The notes under the pieces: generated by a model
The model's database searches: none
What the model saw: the letters and a program-made list of their open reading frames with translations, nothing else
What the model was told of the DNA's origin: nothing
Made by a program: the position numbers and the translations under genes
Source of the DNA: Dactylorhiza incarnata
Lineage: Eukaryota; Streptophyta; Magnoliopsida; Asparagales; Orchidaceae
NCBI GenBank assembly: GCA_033032865.1
Contig: JAWHQI010000049.1
Span: 6,510,001-6,574,000 of the forward strand
Direction: 5' to 3'
Length of the DNA: 64,000 nt
Shown here: positions 49,561-59,730 of the stretch, one piece after another
How the letters are laid out: each line of letters opens with the position of its first letter
How positions within the stretch are numbered: the first letter of the stretch is position 1

Positions 49561-49775
49561 GGAGTTCTTGAATAATTCGGCGGGGCTCTGCTTTATGAAG
49601 AGCGGAGCCCCGCTCTATTTCGCGATATGGGACTAATGAAGGTCCACATCGCGTCCGCGGATACTCCCACATCGCGAAATACAGAGGAACTCCGTTGTTC
49701 ATAAAGCGGAGCTCCGCTTTATTCTCGAACAACTCAGAACCCCCGCCTGCACCACCCGTCCGCGCCAGCACCCGC
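49511..49775. repeat. Long imperfect palindrome inside the Helitron
   Basis: Left arm (about 49511-49635) and right arm (about 49645-49775) are inverted copies. Paired blocks are GCTTTATGAAGAGCGGAGC with GCTCCGCTTTATTC, ATTTCGCGATATGGGA with TCCCACATCGCGAAAT, and GCGGGGGTTC with GAACCCCCGC. Transcribed, it would make a long hairpin RNA. Confidence 0.8.
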
Positions 49776-49829
49776 ATCTGTCCCAGCTACTTCGCCATGA
49801 CAAGTATGCGGGCGGGGCCCGTTTTGAAA

Positions 49830-50060
49830 TGCTATTTTTTATTTATATATAATAACGTTAATATAACGTTAATATTATTTATATATTATAATATTATTAT
49901 AACGTTATTATATATAATATTATAACGTTATTTATTATATATTATAATAACATTATTTATTATATAGATATTATAACGTTAATATTATAATATTATTTAT
50001 TATTAGTAATTATTAATATAATTTTATGAACATTATTAGTATAATAACATTATTATTTGA
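49830..50060. repeat. AT-rich tract with repeated ATAACGTTAATATTAT
   Basis: Near-palindromic AACGTT motifs recur every 15-30 bp in almost pure AT sequence. No gene. Confidence 0.6.
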
Positions 50061-50094
50061 CGTCATGTATTTAGGCTTTTCCCGCCATTGTTTT

Positions 50095-52672
50095 TTTAAT
50101 CAAAAAAACAATGTGAGCGGGGTGGCGCCGCCGGGGGGCGGGCGAAGCCCGCCGGAAGCAGCTGGGTACTGCCGCGGGATTGTAGGGAGTTACATTTTTT
50201 ACTGTCAAATTATTGAAAATTTTCAAAAGGTGACGGGGGCGAAGACCGGCGAGGGGCGGGCGAATACCGGCGAGGGGCGGGCTCGGTCACGCGGGATCCC
50301 GGGGGCCGGCGGGCGCGCTCGAGCGGGGGCGGCCGGGCTCACGCGGGTCAGGACGGGGCGAGGCGGGCGGGCTCAGGCGGGCGCGGGCAGGCTCACGCGG
50401 GGCAGGACAGGACAGGGCGTGCCAGCAGGCTATTTTTTTTTTAAAACATACATTTAAAAAACATACATTAAATTATCATAATATGTATAAGTTATATATA
50501 ACGATTAAAAAATAGGCAGCAGATAATGTTCTATATTCATCCATTAGAGCCGTCCATATTCGTCCAACCCCGCGTGAATAACTCTGGAATTTGATCGGAT
50601 TTAATGAAATTATCAGATGCGAAGGGTCTCTTTCCTCATTTCAATTCCAATTTGATGTAATTTATGAGTGTAAACGCCGCTGTTCATCTCCGCAAATGTT
50701 TTTCTAAAATGCAAAATTTAATTTATTTAAAGTTTTTTTAAAGTTTTTTTAAAGTTTTTTTCACTTTTTTTTAAGTTTTTTTAAATAAAAAATATAACTT
50801 TTTTTAAAAATTTATTTTAGGTTTTTTTTACATGTTTTTTTAATCAAAAAAAATATGGGCGGGTGAAGCTGCCGGGGGCTGGCGAAGCCCGCCACAAGCT
50901 GCTGGGTATTGCCGCGGGATTTTAGGAGGTTATATTTTTTATTATTTTTAATTGATTTTCTATTGTAATATTTAATGAATGTAAAATTATTTAAAATTTT
51001 CAATAGGTGACGGGGGCGAAGACCGGCGAGGGGCGGGCGAATACCGGCGAGGGGCGGGCGAATACCGGCGAGGGGCGGGCGAATACCGGCGAGGGGCGGG
51101 CGAAGCCCGCCGACGCTGAGGGGGCGGGCGAAGCCCGCCTGGAATGCCAAGCGGGCGAAGCCCGCTTGGCGGCGGGCGAAACCCGCATTCATGCGGCCGA
51201 AGGCCGCCCGAGAGCATCGAGCACAGGCTTTAAAGTTTTTTTAAATAAAAAACACACTTTTTTTTTAACTTTTGTTTTAAGTTTTTTTTCAATGTTTTTT
51301 AAATAAAAAAAAAATTTCGGCCCGCCGCAAGCAGCTGGGTACTGCCGTGGGATTTTAGGGTGTTACATTTTTTATTCTTTTTTATTTATTTTCTATTTTA
51401 ATGTTTAATGAATGTGAAATTATTTAAAATTTTCAATAGGTGACGGGGGCGAAGACCGGCTAGGGGCGGACGAATACCGGCGAGGGGCGGGCGAAGCCCG
51501 CGGACGCCGAGGGGGCGGGCGAAGTCCGCCTTGAATGACAAGCGGGCGAAGCCCGCTTGGTTGCGGGCGAAACCAGCATTGATGGGCCGAAGGCCGCCCG
51601 AAAGCATCGAGCACCGGCATAGCGAAGTGCACTTTCCGAGAAAAACAATCCCATGTTAATTATAATAATATGGGCTCCAATTGGCTTTCATGGAACTTTG
51701 GACTTTGTTAATTTATTAATTTTATGAGTCTAACTCATTGCGAGTCAGCAGGTTTGCTGCATCATTTTGGTAGCCAGAATATTTGGGAGAATGTAAAGAG
51801 AGTTCGAAGGCGAGAAGGTCGATCTGTGAATTTATTCACGATCATTATATATATTTAATTGTTTTTCTTAAAAAACACCCCCGCCGGCGATTTTTTTAGG
51901 CCGATTTTTTTTAGCTGGCGGGGCCCGCCTGTGAGACCCGCCTGCGATTTTATTCATTTTTATTATTGTTTTGACCTTCTTGCAGAAATTTCACGATCTT
52001 ATCATTGCAGATTCTTGATTTATTTATGACCATTTATTTATCTTTCACAAAATTGCTAAATCATTTCTTGAATTATAAGACCTTTTTAAAATGGTCTCTA
52101 AACTTCTAAATTGTTAAAATTAGGCGATTGTTATCAGCACTCCAAAAAAACACATTTTTTTTAAAAAAAAAATTTAATTTTTTTTCAATGTTTTTTTAAT
52201 AAAAAAAATGTCGGCCCGCCGCAAGCAGCTGGGTACTGCCGCGGGATTTTAGGGTGTTACATTTTTTATTCTTTTTAATTTAATTTCTATTTTAATATTT
52301 AATGAATGTGAAATTATTTAAAATTTTAAATAGATGACGGGGCGAAGACCGGCGAGGGGCGGGCGAATACCAGCTAGTTGCGAACGAAGCCCACCTGAAT
52401 GCGGCCGAAGGCCGCCCGAGAGCATCGAGCACAGGCGAAGCATGCAGGGGCGGGCGAGGGGCGGACGAATACCGGCGAGGGGCGGACGAATACCGGCGAG
52501 GGGCGGGCGAAGCCCGCTGACGCCGAGGGGGCGGGCGAAGCCCGCTTGGTTGCGGGCGAAGCCCGCTTGGTTGCGGGCGAAGCCCGCTTGATTGCGGGCG
52601 AAGCCCGCATTGATGCGGCCGAAGGCCGCCCGAGAGCATCGAGCACGGGCGTAGCCCGTGCGAAGATGCTCG
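50095..52672. repeat. Four related modules of the Helitron, each ending like a Helitron 3' end
   Basis: Modules begin near 50095, 50830, 51310 and 52200 with poly-A/T, then AGC(A/T)GCTGGGTA, TGCCGCGGGAT, a TTACATTTTTTA block, a short AT segment and GGTGACGGGGGCGAAGACCGG. This is followed by copies of CGGGCGAATACCGGCGAGGGG and palindromes GCGGGCGAAGCCCGC. Modules 2, 3 and 4 close with GGCCGCCCGA(G/A)AGCATCGAGCAC, which at 52672 is the true Helitron end. Module 1 instead runs into a diverged G-rich stretch. Confidence 0.8.
51650..52190. other. Unassigned sequence between Helitron modules 3 and 4
   Basis: About 0.5 kb of ordinary base composition lies between GC-rich modules. It could be captured host DNA, but I recognise no gene in it. 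Confidence 0.4.
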
Positions 52673-53110
52673 TATATGAATATATATGATTGCATATATA
52701 TTACCTACACACGTTTATGAAACTTCATGTATGCATATGTAAACCTAAACTCCCCTTTCTATAAAAACTTCAAGCACGCATACACATAATACATGTATTT
52801 GTATACATTTATAATAACATGTTTATAAAAAATTTTACACGTGCTTATAATTACATATGTATACATATATACGTATTTATATACACATTTACATTAAAAA
52901 AAAATCTAAATATATACGTATATATATTTCTTAATAGATATTTTCTTAACGTGTATTGCATAAACGACTCGACGAACGACGACGTTTCCGAAAACGGTAA
53001 CGCCCTTTCGCATCGACGCCCTGAATTAATATCTCGTTTTCAAATAATTATTATTAATTCCATATGTTTTATTAAAATAATTATAAGAAAATCCGGGGCG
53101 TTACACCCCC

Positions 53111-54097
53111 GCCGACGGACAAGGGGAAGGGTCGAGTTGACCCCGAGACCACCTCGGCCAGCGAGCCAAGGCGAAAGAAGTAGAAGACGAGGAGATCCGC
53201 TCGCCCCCGGCGAGCCCGCCTCTAGAACGCTCGTCCCACACGAATTTTGGGTTGGGGATGAGGAGCGAGGACTCTAAAGGTAATCTGCTGCTGATATGGG
53301 ACCACGAGGCAAATAGGGTCCTAGTGAGTTCGCTCCTCCCCTCCTGGGAGGATTTTGAGGAGGTAGGCGACCAGGCATATAACCTGCTCTACGGGTTATA
53401 TGGCCGAGAAGATGCCGAAGTGCTCGCTGAGGCTCCTATCCGTGAGCTAGCCAACCTTACCAGCCGCTCTGCTCTCCGCACCGCCGAGCTGGCTCACCAG
53501 ACTGCGCGGCGTGGGCTTCAATCGAACAGGCGACTTCGTGAACTGGGCGCCGCCTATAGAGAGCTGGAGAAGAAGCTGGCGGCAGCGGAGGAAGAGCTTG
53601 TCCGGTCCAAGGCTAAGGAGGTCGTTCCCCCCGAGGTGTATATCCTTATTCGCTTCCTTCCTACTCGCTGGCCGACTTTGTTGCCTGACCTTTGCTAATG
53701 CAGGAACCCATCGTCGCGCTGGTGACACGGGTCTCTGAGCTGGAGGCACAGCTAGCCGCCTCGCAGCGGGAGCCAACTACCTGGGGACTCGCCTTGCCTA
53801 GGCAGAATCAGTGATAGCCGAGCTCCTCCATCCCAGCAGAGGGGTGTCGTCCATAGCTCCACATCTCCTTCACTTTACCCCGGCTCAGGTCGCCGAGACG
53901 CACAGGCAGTTGGCCATCAAGACGGCGGAGTTTACGCGGGAGCGACTCCGGCGGCGATTACTTCTCACTACGGAGGGGGCGAAGTCGATCTCGCAGACCT
54001 TCTCCCGGAATTGTATCGCGAGGCAGTGAACCCCGTCGTGGAGAGAACTCTAAGTGACGGCTCGTCCGGCGAATCGGAAGAGGATGACCAGGGCTAA
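53111..54097 (+). pseudogene. Antisense unit B, 3' part, coiled-coil C-terminus
   Basis: Continuation of 35702-36555 after the insertion: joining at the CCCCC duplication gives SGMPPPTDKGKGRVDPE, then a basic stretch ending in a TAG at about 53179-53181. From 53290 another frame reads LPSWEDFEEVGDQAYNLLYG, AELAHQTARRGLQ and RELEKKLAAAEEELVRSKAK, a strong coiled coil. A GAG|GTGTAT donor (53636) and a GCAG acceptor (ending 53703) join it to EPIVALVTRVSELEAQLAAS. The likely end is SDGSSGESEEDDQG and TAA at 54095-54097. An AATAAA lies at 54129. At least one frame change shows decay. Confidence 0.65.
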
Positions 54098-54128
54098 TAG
54101 CTCGTTTTTCTATTTTTCAAAACCCTGT

Positions 54129-54134
54129 AATAAA
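54129..54134 (+). terminator. Possible poly(A) signal of antisense unit B
   Basis: AATAAA lies 32 bp after the proposed stop of the antisense gene, in a T-rich context. Confidence 0.4.
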
Positions 54135-54574
54135 ATTTTCTTGTGGGAATACTTTCGGCGTACTCGCCCTTTCCATTTGACTGGATGGGCGTACTCGCCA
54201 TATTTTAATCTGCTTGATCTTTTCTCTTGCATTGCCGTGAGTTTCCATCTTTATCTGACGCGTTTGTTTTTTTTTGCGACTTGCTCGCCTATGCAGCGTG
54301 TTTGCGCATAGGTGGTACTCCTTCGTGTCGAGGACTTGCGCGAGAGCTTTCCTCGCCTTGATCAGGTGCCCGTTTGTTTGTGCTCTCGCGGAGTGTGTGG
54401 TGGTTGGAGTGTGCTTCTCGCCACCGGCTTCTCGCCTTCTTTCATTAGGACTTCTCGTGAGATGGTTGGCGAATAGATGAGTAATTTCGATGGTCATGAG
54501 TCTAGGAGATTTAAGATACTCGCCTCGCCTCCTCTTCCCTTATAAAACTTTTTGGGGTTAGCATTTAGTAGAGT

Positions 54575-55490
54575 TTAGGGATCACTTGAGGGGGCAAGTA
54601 GCCAGCCTGCATGGGAGAATCCCGATGTTACGGCCTGGTCTACGTCAACTCTCTGCTTGAGGACATAGGACTCACTTGAGGGGGCAAGTAGTCAGCCTGC
54701 AGGGGAGGAACCCAGTGCTACGACCTGGTCTATGGCAACTCTCTGCTCGAGGACATATGACTCACTCGAGGGGGAAAGTAGCCAGCCTGCAGGGGAGGAA
54801 CACAGTGCTACGATCTGGTCTACAACAACTCTCTGCTCGAGGACATAGAACTCACTGGAGGGGGCAAGTAGCCAGCATACAGGGGAGGAGACCGGTGCTA
54901 TGGCCTGGTCTATGGAAACTCTCTGCTCGAGGACATATGACTCACTCGAGGGGGCAAGTAGCCACCCTGCAGGGGAGGAGCCCAATGCTACGGCCTGGTC
55001 TACGGCAACTCTCTGCTAGAGGACATAGGACTCACTCGAGGGGGTAAGTAGCCAGCCTGCAGGGGAGGAACCAAGTGCTACAGCCTATTCTACCGAAACT
55101 CTCTGCTCGAGGACATAAAACTCACTCGAGGGTGCAAGTAGCCAGTCTGCAGGGGAGGAGCCCGGTGCTACGGCCTTGTCTACGGCAACTCTCTGCTTGA
55201 GGACATTGGACTCACTCTAGGGGTAAAGTAGTCAGCCTGCAGGGGAGGAACCCAATGTTACGGCCTGGTCTACGACAACTCACTGCTCGAGGACATAGGA
55301 CTCACTCGAGGGTGCAAGTAGCCAGCCTGCAGGGGAGGAGCCCGGTGATACGACCTGGTCTACGGCAACTCTCTGCTCGAGGACATAGGACTCACTCGAG
55401 GGGGCAAGTAGTCAGCCTGCAGGGGAGGAACCCAGTGCTACGGCCTGGTCTACGACAACTCTCTGCTCGAGGACATAGAAGGGGCTCATT
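54575..55490. repeat. 90-bp tandem array, ten units
   Basis: The marker GGACATA recurs exactly every 90 bp at 54661, 54751, 54841, 54931, 55021, 55111, 55201, 55291, 55381 and 55471. The unit includes CTCGAGGGGGCAAGTAGCCAG and CTCTGCTCGAGGACATA. It lies between the end of integrase and the antisense gene, in the 3' untranslated part of the Tat element. Confidence 0.97.
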
Positions 55491-55639
55491 GCTCGGTACC
55501 TGTCGTCCAGGTGGTGAAGCGCTACGAGTTTGTAATAGAAAGTGTTATCGTTTTGTTTTAGCATAACAAAAATGAACTAGGTATTACATCGATATTAGGA
55601 GTAGAAACATTTCAAATCGTCTCCACTCTAAGTGTTTCC

Positions 55640-56740
55640 TAGGAGTTAACCCTCAACATTTTGCAGACGGTAGCCGCCTATTTTTAATACCTCGAAAACA
55701 ATGTAGGGGCCTTCCCAATTGGGGTGGAGTTTACCTACTATTGTGGATCCCCCCGCGGCGTCCACCTTTCTGAGAACCAAGTTTCCTTTGTCGAATTGCT
55801 TGACTCAGACATGCTTGTCGAAGTGCTTTTCCATCCTTCGCTTGATTTCCTCTTGGCGGATCGTGGCCTGGTCGCGAAGCTCTTCCACAAAATCCAAGGC
55901 GAGTCATTGTGCGTCTTCGTTCTCAAGTCTCCACCCCTCGTCTGCGTCTTCTGCTGCCACCACCCTAGGGCTTCGGACCTCGAACTCTATCGGGATGAGA
56001 GCCTCCTAGCCATGTGATAGCTTGAATGGTGTTTCACCGGTCACTGTGGTGCGGATACTCCTCAGGGCCAAAAGGACTGAGGGGAGCTGCTCCACCTAGT
56101 TTCCCTTCAGGTTCTCCACCTTCTTCTTGAGCAGGTTGACGATGAATTTGTTGGCCGCCTCCACCTGACCGTTGCTCCTTGGATGATGGACTGAGGCGAA
56201 GCGGAGGTCGATGCCAAGTTGGCTACAAAAGTCAGTGAGTCCGAGGCTCCCGAACTATAGACCGTTGTTGGTTACGATGGCGAGGGGCAGGCCATGCCTA
56301 TATATGATCTCCCCCCAAATGAAGTTCTTCACTACTAAGGAGGTTGTTTTGGCCAGGGCCTTCACCTCCATCCACTTGGAGAAATAATCGATCATCACCA
56401 GGAGATATCTCCTTTGCCCACTTGCCAGAGGGAATGGCCCTACCAGGTCCATTCCCCAAATGGCGAAGGGCCAAGGGGCGGTGATCGATCGGAGACGCTG
56501 GGCTGGTGGCAAATGGAGCGGGGCGTAGAGTTGGCATTTTGAGCACCTCTTCGCGAACTTGTTCGCGTCTTTCCTGATGGTGGGCCAGAAGTACCCTGCT
56601 TGGAGTACTCTCTTCTCCAGGGTTCGGCTTCCTGAGTGACTTCCACACTCGCCTATGTGATTCTCCTCCAAGACCCGGGAGGCTTCCTCCTCGGACAGGC
56701 ATCTTGCCAGGGGACCGGATAGAGTCTTCCTGTAGAACAC
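55640..56740 (-). pseudogene. Tat-type integrase, second catalytic Asp changed to Asn
   Basis: On the minus strand there is HIGECGSHSGSRTLEKRVLQ, a zinc region ending in CSKCQLYAP, IWGMDLVGPFPLASGQRRYL with the first catalytic D, IVTNNGL where VTDNG is expected (codon at 56267-56269, GAC to AAC), and SNGQVEAANK with the E. A TAG follows at once after NNGL. The C-terminal part (RKVDAAGGSTIVGKLHPNWE, GPYIVFEV) reaches about 55640. The integrase is dead twice over. Confidence 0.9.
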
Positions 56741-56764
56741 CCCGTCAGTTAATAAATAATAAGC

Positions 56765-57304
56765 TCACTTGTACCTGAACCGCCTTTTGTCCTTAACCTC
56801 CGCAGGCAGCTTGTCCGTGGTCAAGAAAGTAATGAGAGGGTCCATCCACGACGAGGGCTGATCGATGTCCATCATCTCACCTTCCTCCATAGAGGGCCGA
56901 AACAAACCCGTGGATGTCCCTCCGACCGTGAGGCCGTATTTGGCCAGTCGGTTTGCTTGGGCATTCTCCTCCCTCGGGACGTGCTGTATGGAGAAGGATT
57001 TGAAGGAATCCACCAAACCTTTGACCTTTACCAGGTAGCGTTGCAACACTGGCTCCCTTGCTTCGAACTCTCCTCGGACCTGGGAGGCGACCAACATAGA
57101 GTCGAAGTGGACTCTTATGTCGTGAACCACCAACTCCCGTGCTAGATGAATCCCTGCGATGATGGCCTCATACTCCGCCTGATTGTTGGTGACAGGGAAA
57201 TGAATATGGATGGCCTGCTCGATCCTGGTGCCCTGGGGGCTGATCAGGATGATGCCTCCCCGCACGAGTTCTTCCCTGATGCTCCATCCATGAACATTTC
57301 CCAA
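56765..57304 (-). pseudogene. Second RNase H (archaeal-type, aRH) of the Tat element
   Basis: After MFMDGASGKNSCGEASS in the preceding frame, the minus strand continues in a shifted frame with GGIILISPQGTRIEQAIHI, NNQAEYEAIIAGIHLARELV, VHFDSMLVASQVRGEFEA and VPREENAQANRLAKYG. The D, E and D catalytic positions (MDGA, QAEYEA, DSML) are present, and the terminal D of NxxAD is replaced (QANRLA). A second RNase H between RNase H1 and integrase is a known Tat-group trait. Confidence 0.85.
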
Positions 57305-57890
57305 GCCATTCGCCGGGGTGCTTCCTCCTCACCTACCTCCACAGTATAGTCAGCCAGGAAGTCTGCCACTGCTTGGGCTTTCATGGCCAGTCGAGGAACG
57401 TACGTGACGTCAAACTCGCTGAGCTCCACCGGCCATTTGGCTAATCTTCCTGAAAGTTCCACCCCTTCTAGCACGCTGCGGAGATGATGATTAGTCACTA
57501 CCTTGATCGGATGAGCCTGAAAGTAGGATCAGAGTCTTTGAGCCGAGACTATCAAGGTAAACGCCAGCTTCTCCAGGATGGGGTAGCGTAGTTCAGCCTT
57601 CCGGAGGACCCGACTTACATAGTAAATGGGGAGTTACCTCTTCCCTTCCTCGCGGACCAAGACCGAACTTACCGCTTCCGTCCCCACCCCGACGTACAAG
57701 AAGAGGTCTTCTCACTCTCTAGGCCCTTGCAACAAGGGTGCCTAGGCCAACTGGAGCTTTAGGCTCTCGAAGGCCCCTTGACACTCTGTAGACCACTCAA
57801 CATTTTTGTTGTCCCGGAGGGTTTTAAAGAAAGGTGAGCACTTCTCCCCGACCATGGAGAAGAACCGGCTCAGCCCGGCCAGACGGCCCG
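57244..57890 (-). pseudogene. Tat RNase H1 and connection, degraded
   Basis: The frame at 57244-57498 has MTNHHLRSVLEGVELSGRLA, WPVELSEFDVTYVPR and AVADFLADYTVE, the end of the first RNase H and the start of the second (WEMFMDGASG). Between 57500 and 57890 the reading is broken by stops but keeps similarity to RT thumb and RNase H1 on the minus strand. Confidence 0.75.
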
Positions 57891-58800
57891 TCAGGCGCTA
57901 AACCTCTTTGGTGTTTCTGGGTACCTCCTTCTCCATGATTGCCTTAACTTTATCGGGGTTTGGCTCCACTCCTACCGGGGTCGAGAGGTGGCCCAAGAAC
58001 TTTCCCTTTCCAGCCCCAAAAACACACTTGGACGGATTCAGCCTCATCTTATACTTCCGAAGTGTGGCGAAGGTCTCTTCCAGGTTACGGAGGTGTTCCT
58101 CTATGCTCTTGCTTTTCACCATGAGATCATCGACATAGACCTCTAGGTTTCACTCCTTTTGCTCCTTGAACACCCTGTCCATCATTCGCTGGTAAGTGGC
58201 TCCTGCGTTTTTAAGCCCGAAGGGCATCTTCTTATAACAGTAGCAACCATCGTTGGTGATGAAAGAGACATTTTTTACGTCGGATGGGTGCATGCAGATT
58301 TGATGATAACCAGAAAAAAAGCATCTAAAAACTCATGACAGGGAATCCGACGACCAAGTCTACTAGCTCGTCGATTCTAGGCAAGGGTAGCAATCCTTGA
58401 GGCAAACTTTATTAAGGATAGAAAAGTCAATACACATACGCCACTTACCCTATCCCTTCTTCACCATTACAACATTGGAGACCCATCAAGGGTACTGGAT
58501 CTCCGACATAAACCCTGCCTCCAACAGCTTCCTGACCTTTTCCCTGATGGGCTCGTCCAGGGTGGTGGCGGTTGCCCTCTTCTTTTGTTGGATGGGGGGG
58601 GGGACTCCTTTATCCAAGTTGAGATGATGGAAGGCGACGTCCGCGTCAATTCCTGGCATATCGGCTGCGCTCCATGAGAAGATGTCTGCATTCCTCCGGA
58701 TGCAGGACATAATCTTCTCCTTGTCTTCCTCTTCCAGCTCCCGGCTGATCTTTACCTTTCCCGACCTCCCACCTTCAGATAAGATTTCCTTCTCCTCCAC
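57890..58800 (-). pseudogene. Tat reverse transcriptase
   Basis: The minus strand reads SRELEEEDKEKIMSCIRRNA, DIFSWSAADMPGIDADVAFH, IREKVRKLLEAGFMSEI and, after a stop at about 58486, WVSNVVMVKKG. The palm then gives CIDFSILNK, MPFGLKNAGATYQRMMDRVF and VYVDDLMVKSKSIEEHL, followed by MRLNPSKCVFGAGKGKFLGH. YVDD is intact. Several stops interrupt the region. Confidence 0.9.
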
Positions 58801-58803
58801 TTC

Positions 58804-59652
58804 CTAGACTGCCTCCATCCTTGCCATCTCTTCCATCACCTGGTCTACCACCTCAGCCCCCTCCTTCCAACTGATCGTGTTGACAGCATTGATATAACAC
58901 TGTCTTGCTACTTTGGGGTCGCTCCGGATCCTGATCTGCAGCCCTCCTTGATTGTACTTCAGACACTGGTGATATGAAGAGGGTACACACTTGTAGGCAC
59001 TGATAAGTGGTCTGCCGAAGATGGCGTTATAGATGTTGGGGGCATCAACAATGACAAACTTGCAGCTCTTGGTGGTTCCCCCTAGTGTCACAACCATCTC
59101 TACTCCTCCTTCGACCTCCTTTCTTTCTCTGGAGAAGCTGAAGAGCGGTCCCTCAGTCGGGGTGATTCTCTTCTCTTCCACCTTCATGACATCAAATGCC
59201 TTCTTGAAGACCACATTGATAGAACTTCTGTTGTCCACAATGATGCGGGAGACCGTGTAGTTCTCTACCACTACTTTGATCACCACCGCATCATGAAAGC
59301 GGTTTTCGTTCCCCAGCATGTCTTCCTCCGAGTAAGTGATTTCTCCCATAGGTGGCGGTGTCTTGGAGGTGGAGGCCATACCATTCCGGTACACGACGTT
59401 GAGGCTCCCCTTCCGGGTTGCCTCCAACCCTGCTCCTCTGTGGATGACGCCTATCCCTCCATGGGCTCCTAGATCTCCCATATCCTCACACCTTCTTAGG
59501 GCGGAGACTCCTCCCCCCTCGATTCTCAACATTCCTCCTTCTCGCTCCTGATGCCCCTCCTGGGATCCTCCAACTCCTCTCCTCAACTCCAAGAACTCAG
59601 GGCACGTGGCCGTCGTATGGCCCTCCATCTTGCGGAAGTCGCAGTAGGGCAT
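58804..59652 (-). pseudogene. Tat zinc knuckle and aspartic protease region
   Basis: This open minus-strand frame of 282 codons begins at the knuckle YCDFRKMEGHTTATCPEFL, passes a Gly-rich linker and PPPMGEITYSEEDMLG, and then gives SRIIVDNRSSINVVFKKAF, where DNGSS is expected in Tat proteases (G to R). Next come NIYNAIFGRPLISAYK and SSYHQCLKY. It is the longest undamaged frame of the element. It ends with TAG at 58804 just before the RT frame. Confidence 0.85.
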
Positions 59653-59730
59653 TGCCCGACGCTCCTCTCCACCTGGTGGAAGTCACAGTAGGGCATTGCC
59701 CGATGCTCCTCTCCACCTCGAGGATGTCGC
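59634..59730. repeat. About 50-bp tandem duplication in Tat gag
   Basis: GGAAGTC(G/A)CAGTAGGGCATT followed by GCCCGA(C/T)GCTCCTCTCCACC occurs twice in tandem, with a third start at 59725. It duplicates part of the zinc-knuckle coding sequence. Confidence 0.85.

Larger units (their letters stand above)
49241..52672 (+). mobile_element. Non-autonomous Helitron in LTR2
   Basis: The insert starts TCTATATTAATAAG and ends in the hairpin GCACGGGCGTAGCCCGTGC followed by GAAGATGCTCG. It lies between A and T in an AT-rich stretch, with no target duplication. LTR1 shows the uninterrupted ATATA tract. A 5' TC, a 3' hairpin a few bases before the end and an A/T insertion site are Helitron hallmarks. The final CTCG differs from the usual CTRR by one base. 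No Rep-helicase is encoded. The interior holds a G-rich tract, a long palindrome and four related modules. Confidence 0.85.
36561..53105 (-). mobile_element. Gene-poor LTR retrotransposon with about 4.2-kb LTRs (LARD-like or decayed gypsy)
   Basis: Direct repeats at 36561-42103 and 44194-53105 both run from TGTCACAACC to GGGGCGTTACA. After removing later insertions they measure about 4190 and 4161 bp. Target duplication is CCCCC at 36556-36560 and 53106-53110. The primer site (minus strand, TTGGTATCAGAG) lies next to 44194 and a purine tract lies next to 42103, so the element is on the minus strand. The internal region is only about 2.1 kb and holds a protease remnant. Confidence 0.93.
44194..53105 (-). 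repeat. LTR2 of the long-LTR element (5' LTR), with two insertions
   Basis: It is the partner of LTR1, with about 4.16 kb left after removing a solo LTR (47611-48926) and a Helitron (49241-52672). It lacks the PIF-like element, so it shows that element's empty site. The last part (52673-53105) matches the end of LTR1 closely. Confidence 0.93.

Noticed and set aside
49274..49777. Gly/Ala/Arg-rich open frames
   Set aside because: They follow G-rich repeats in a Helitron, are open in several frames and have no domain.
50987..52695. Repeated frames such as GFARPSPVFARP
   Set aside because: They derive from GCGGGCGAAGCCCGC and GGCGAATACC repeats in Helitron modules.
54575..55490. CRISPR-like array
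   Set aside because: Units are contiguous 90-bp repeats without unique spacers, in a plant retrotransposon; the other arrays fail for the same reason.
54676..55566. Plus-strand 30-residue repeat protein
   Set aside because: It is the 90-bp array read in frame; the array is in an untranslated part of a minus-strand element.
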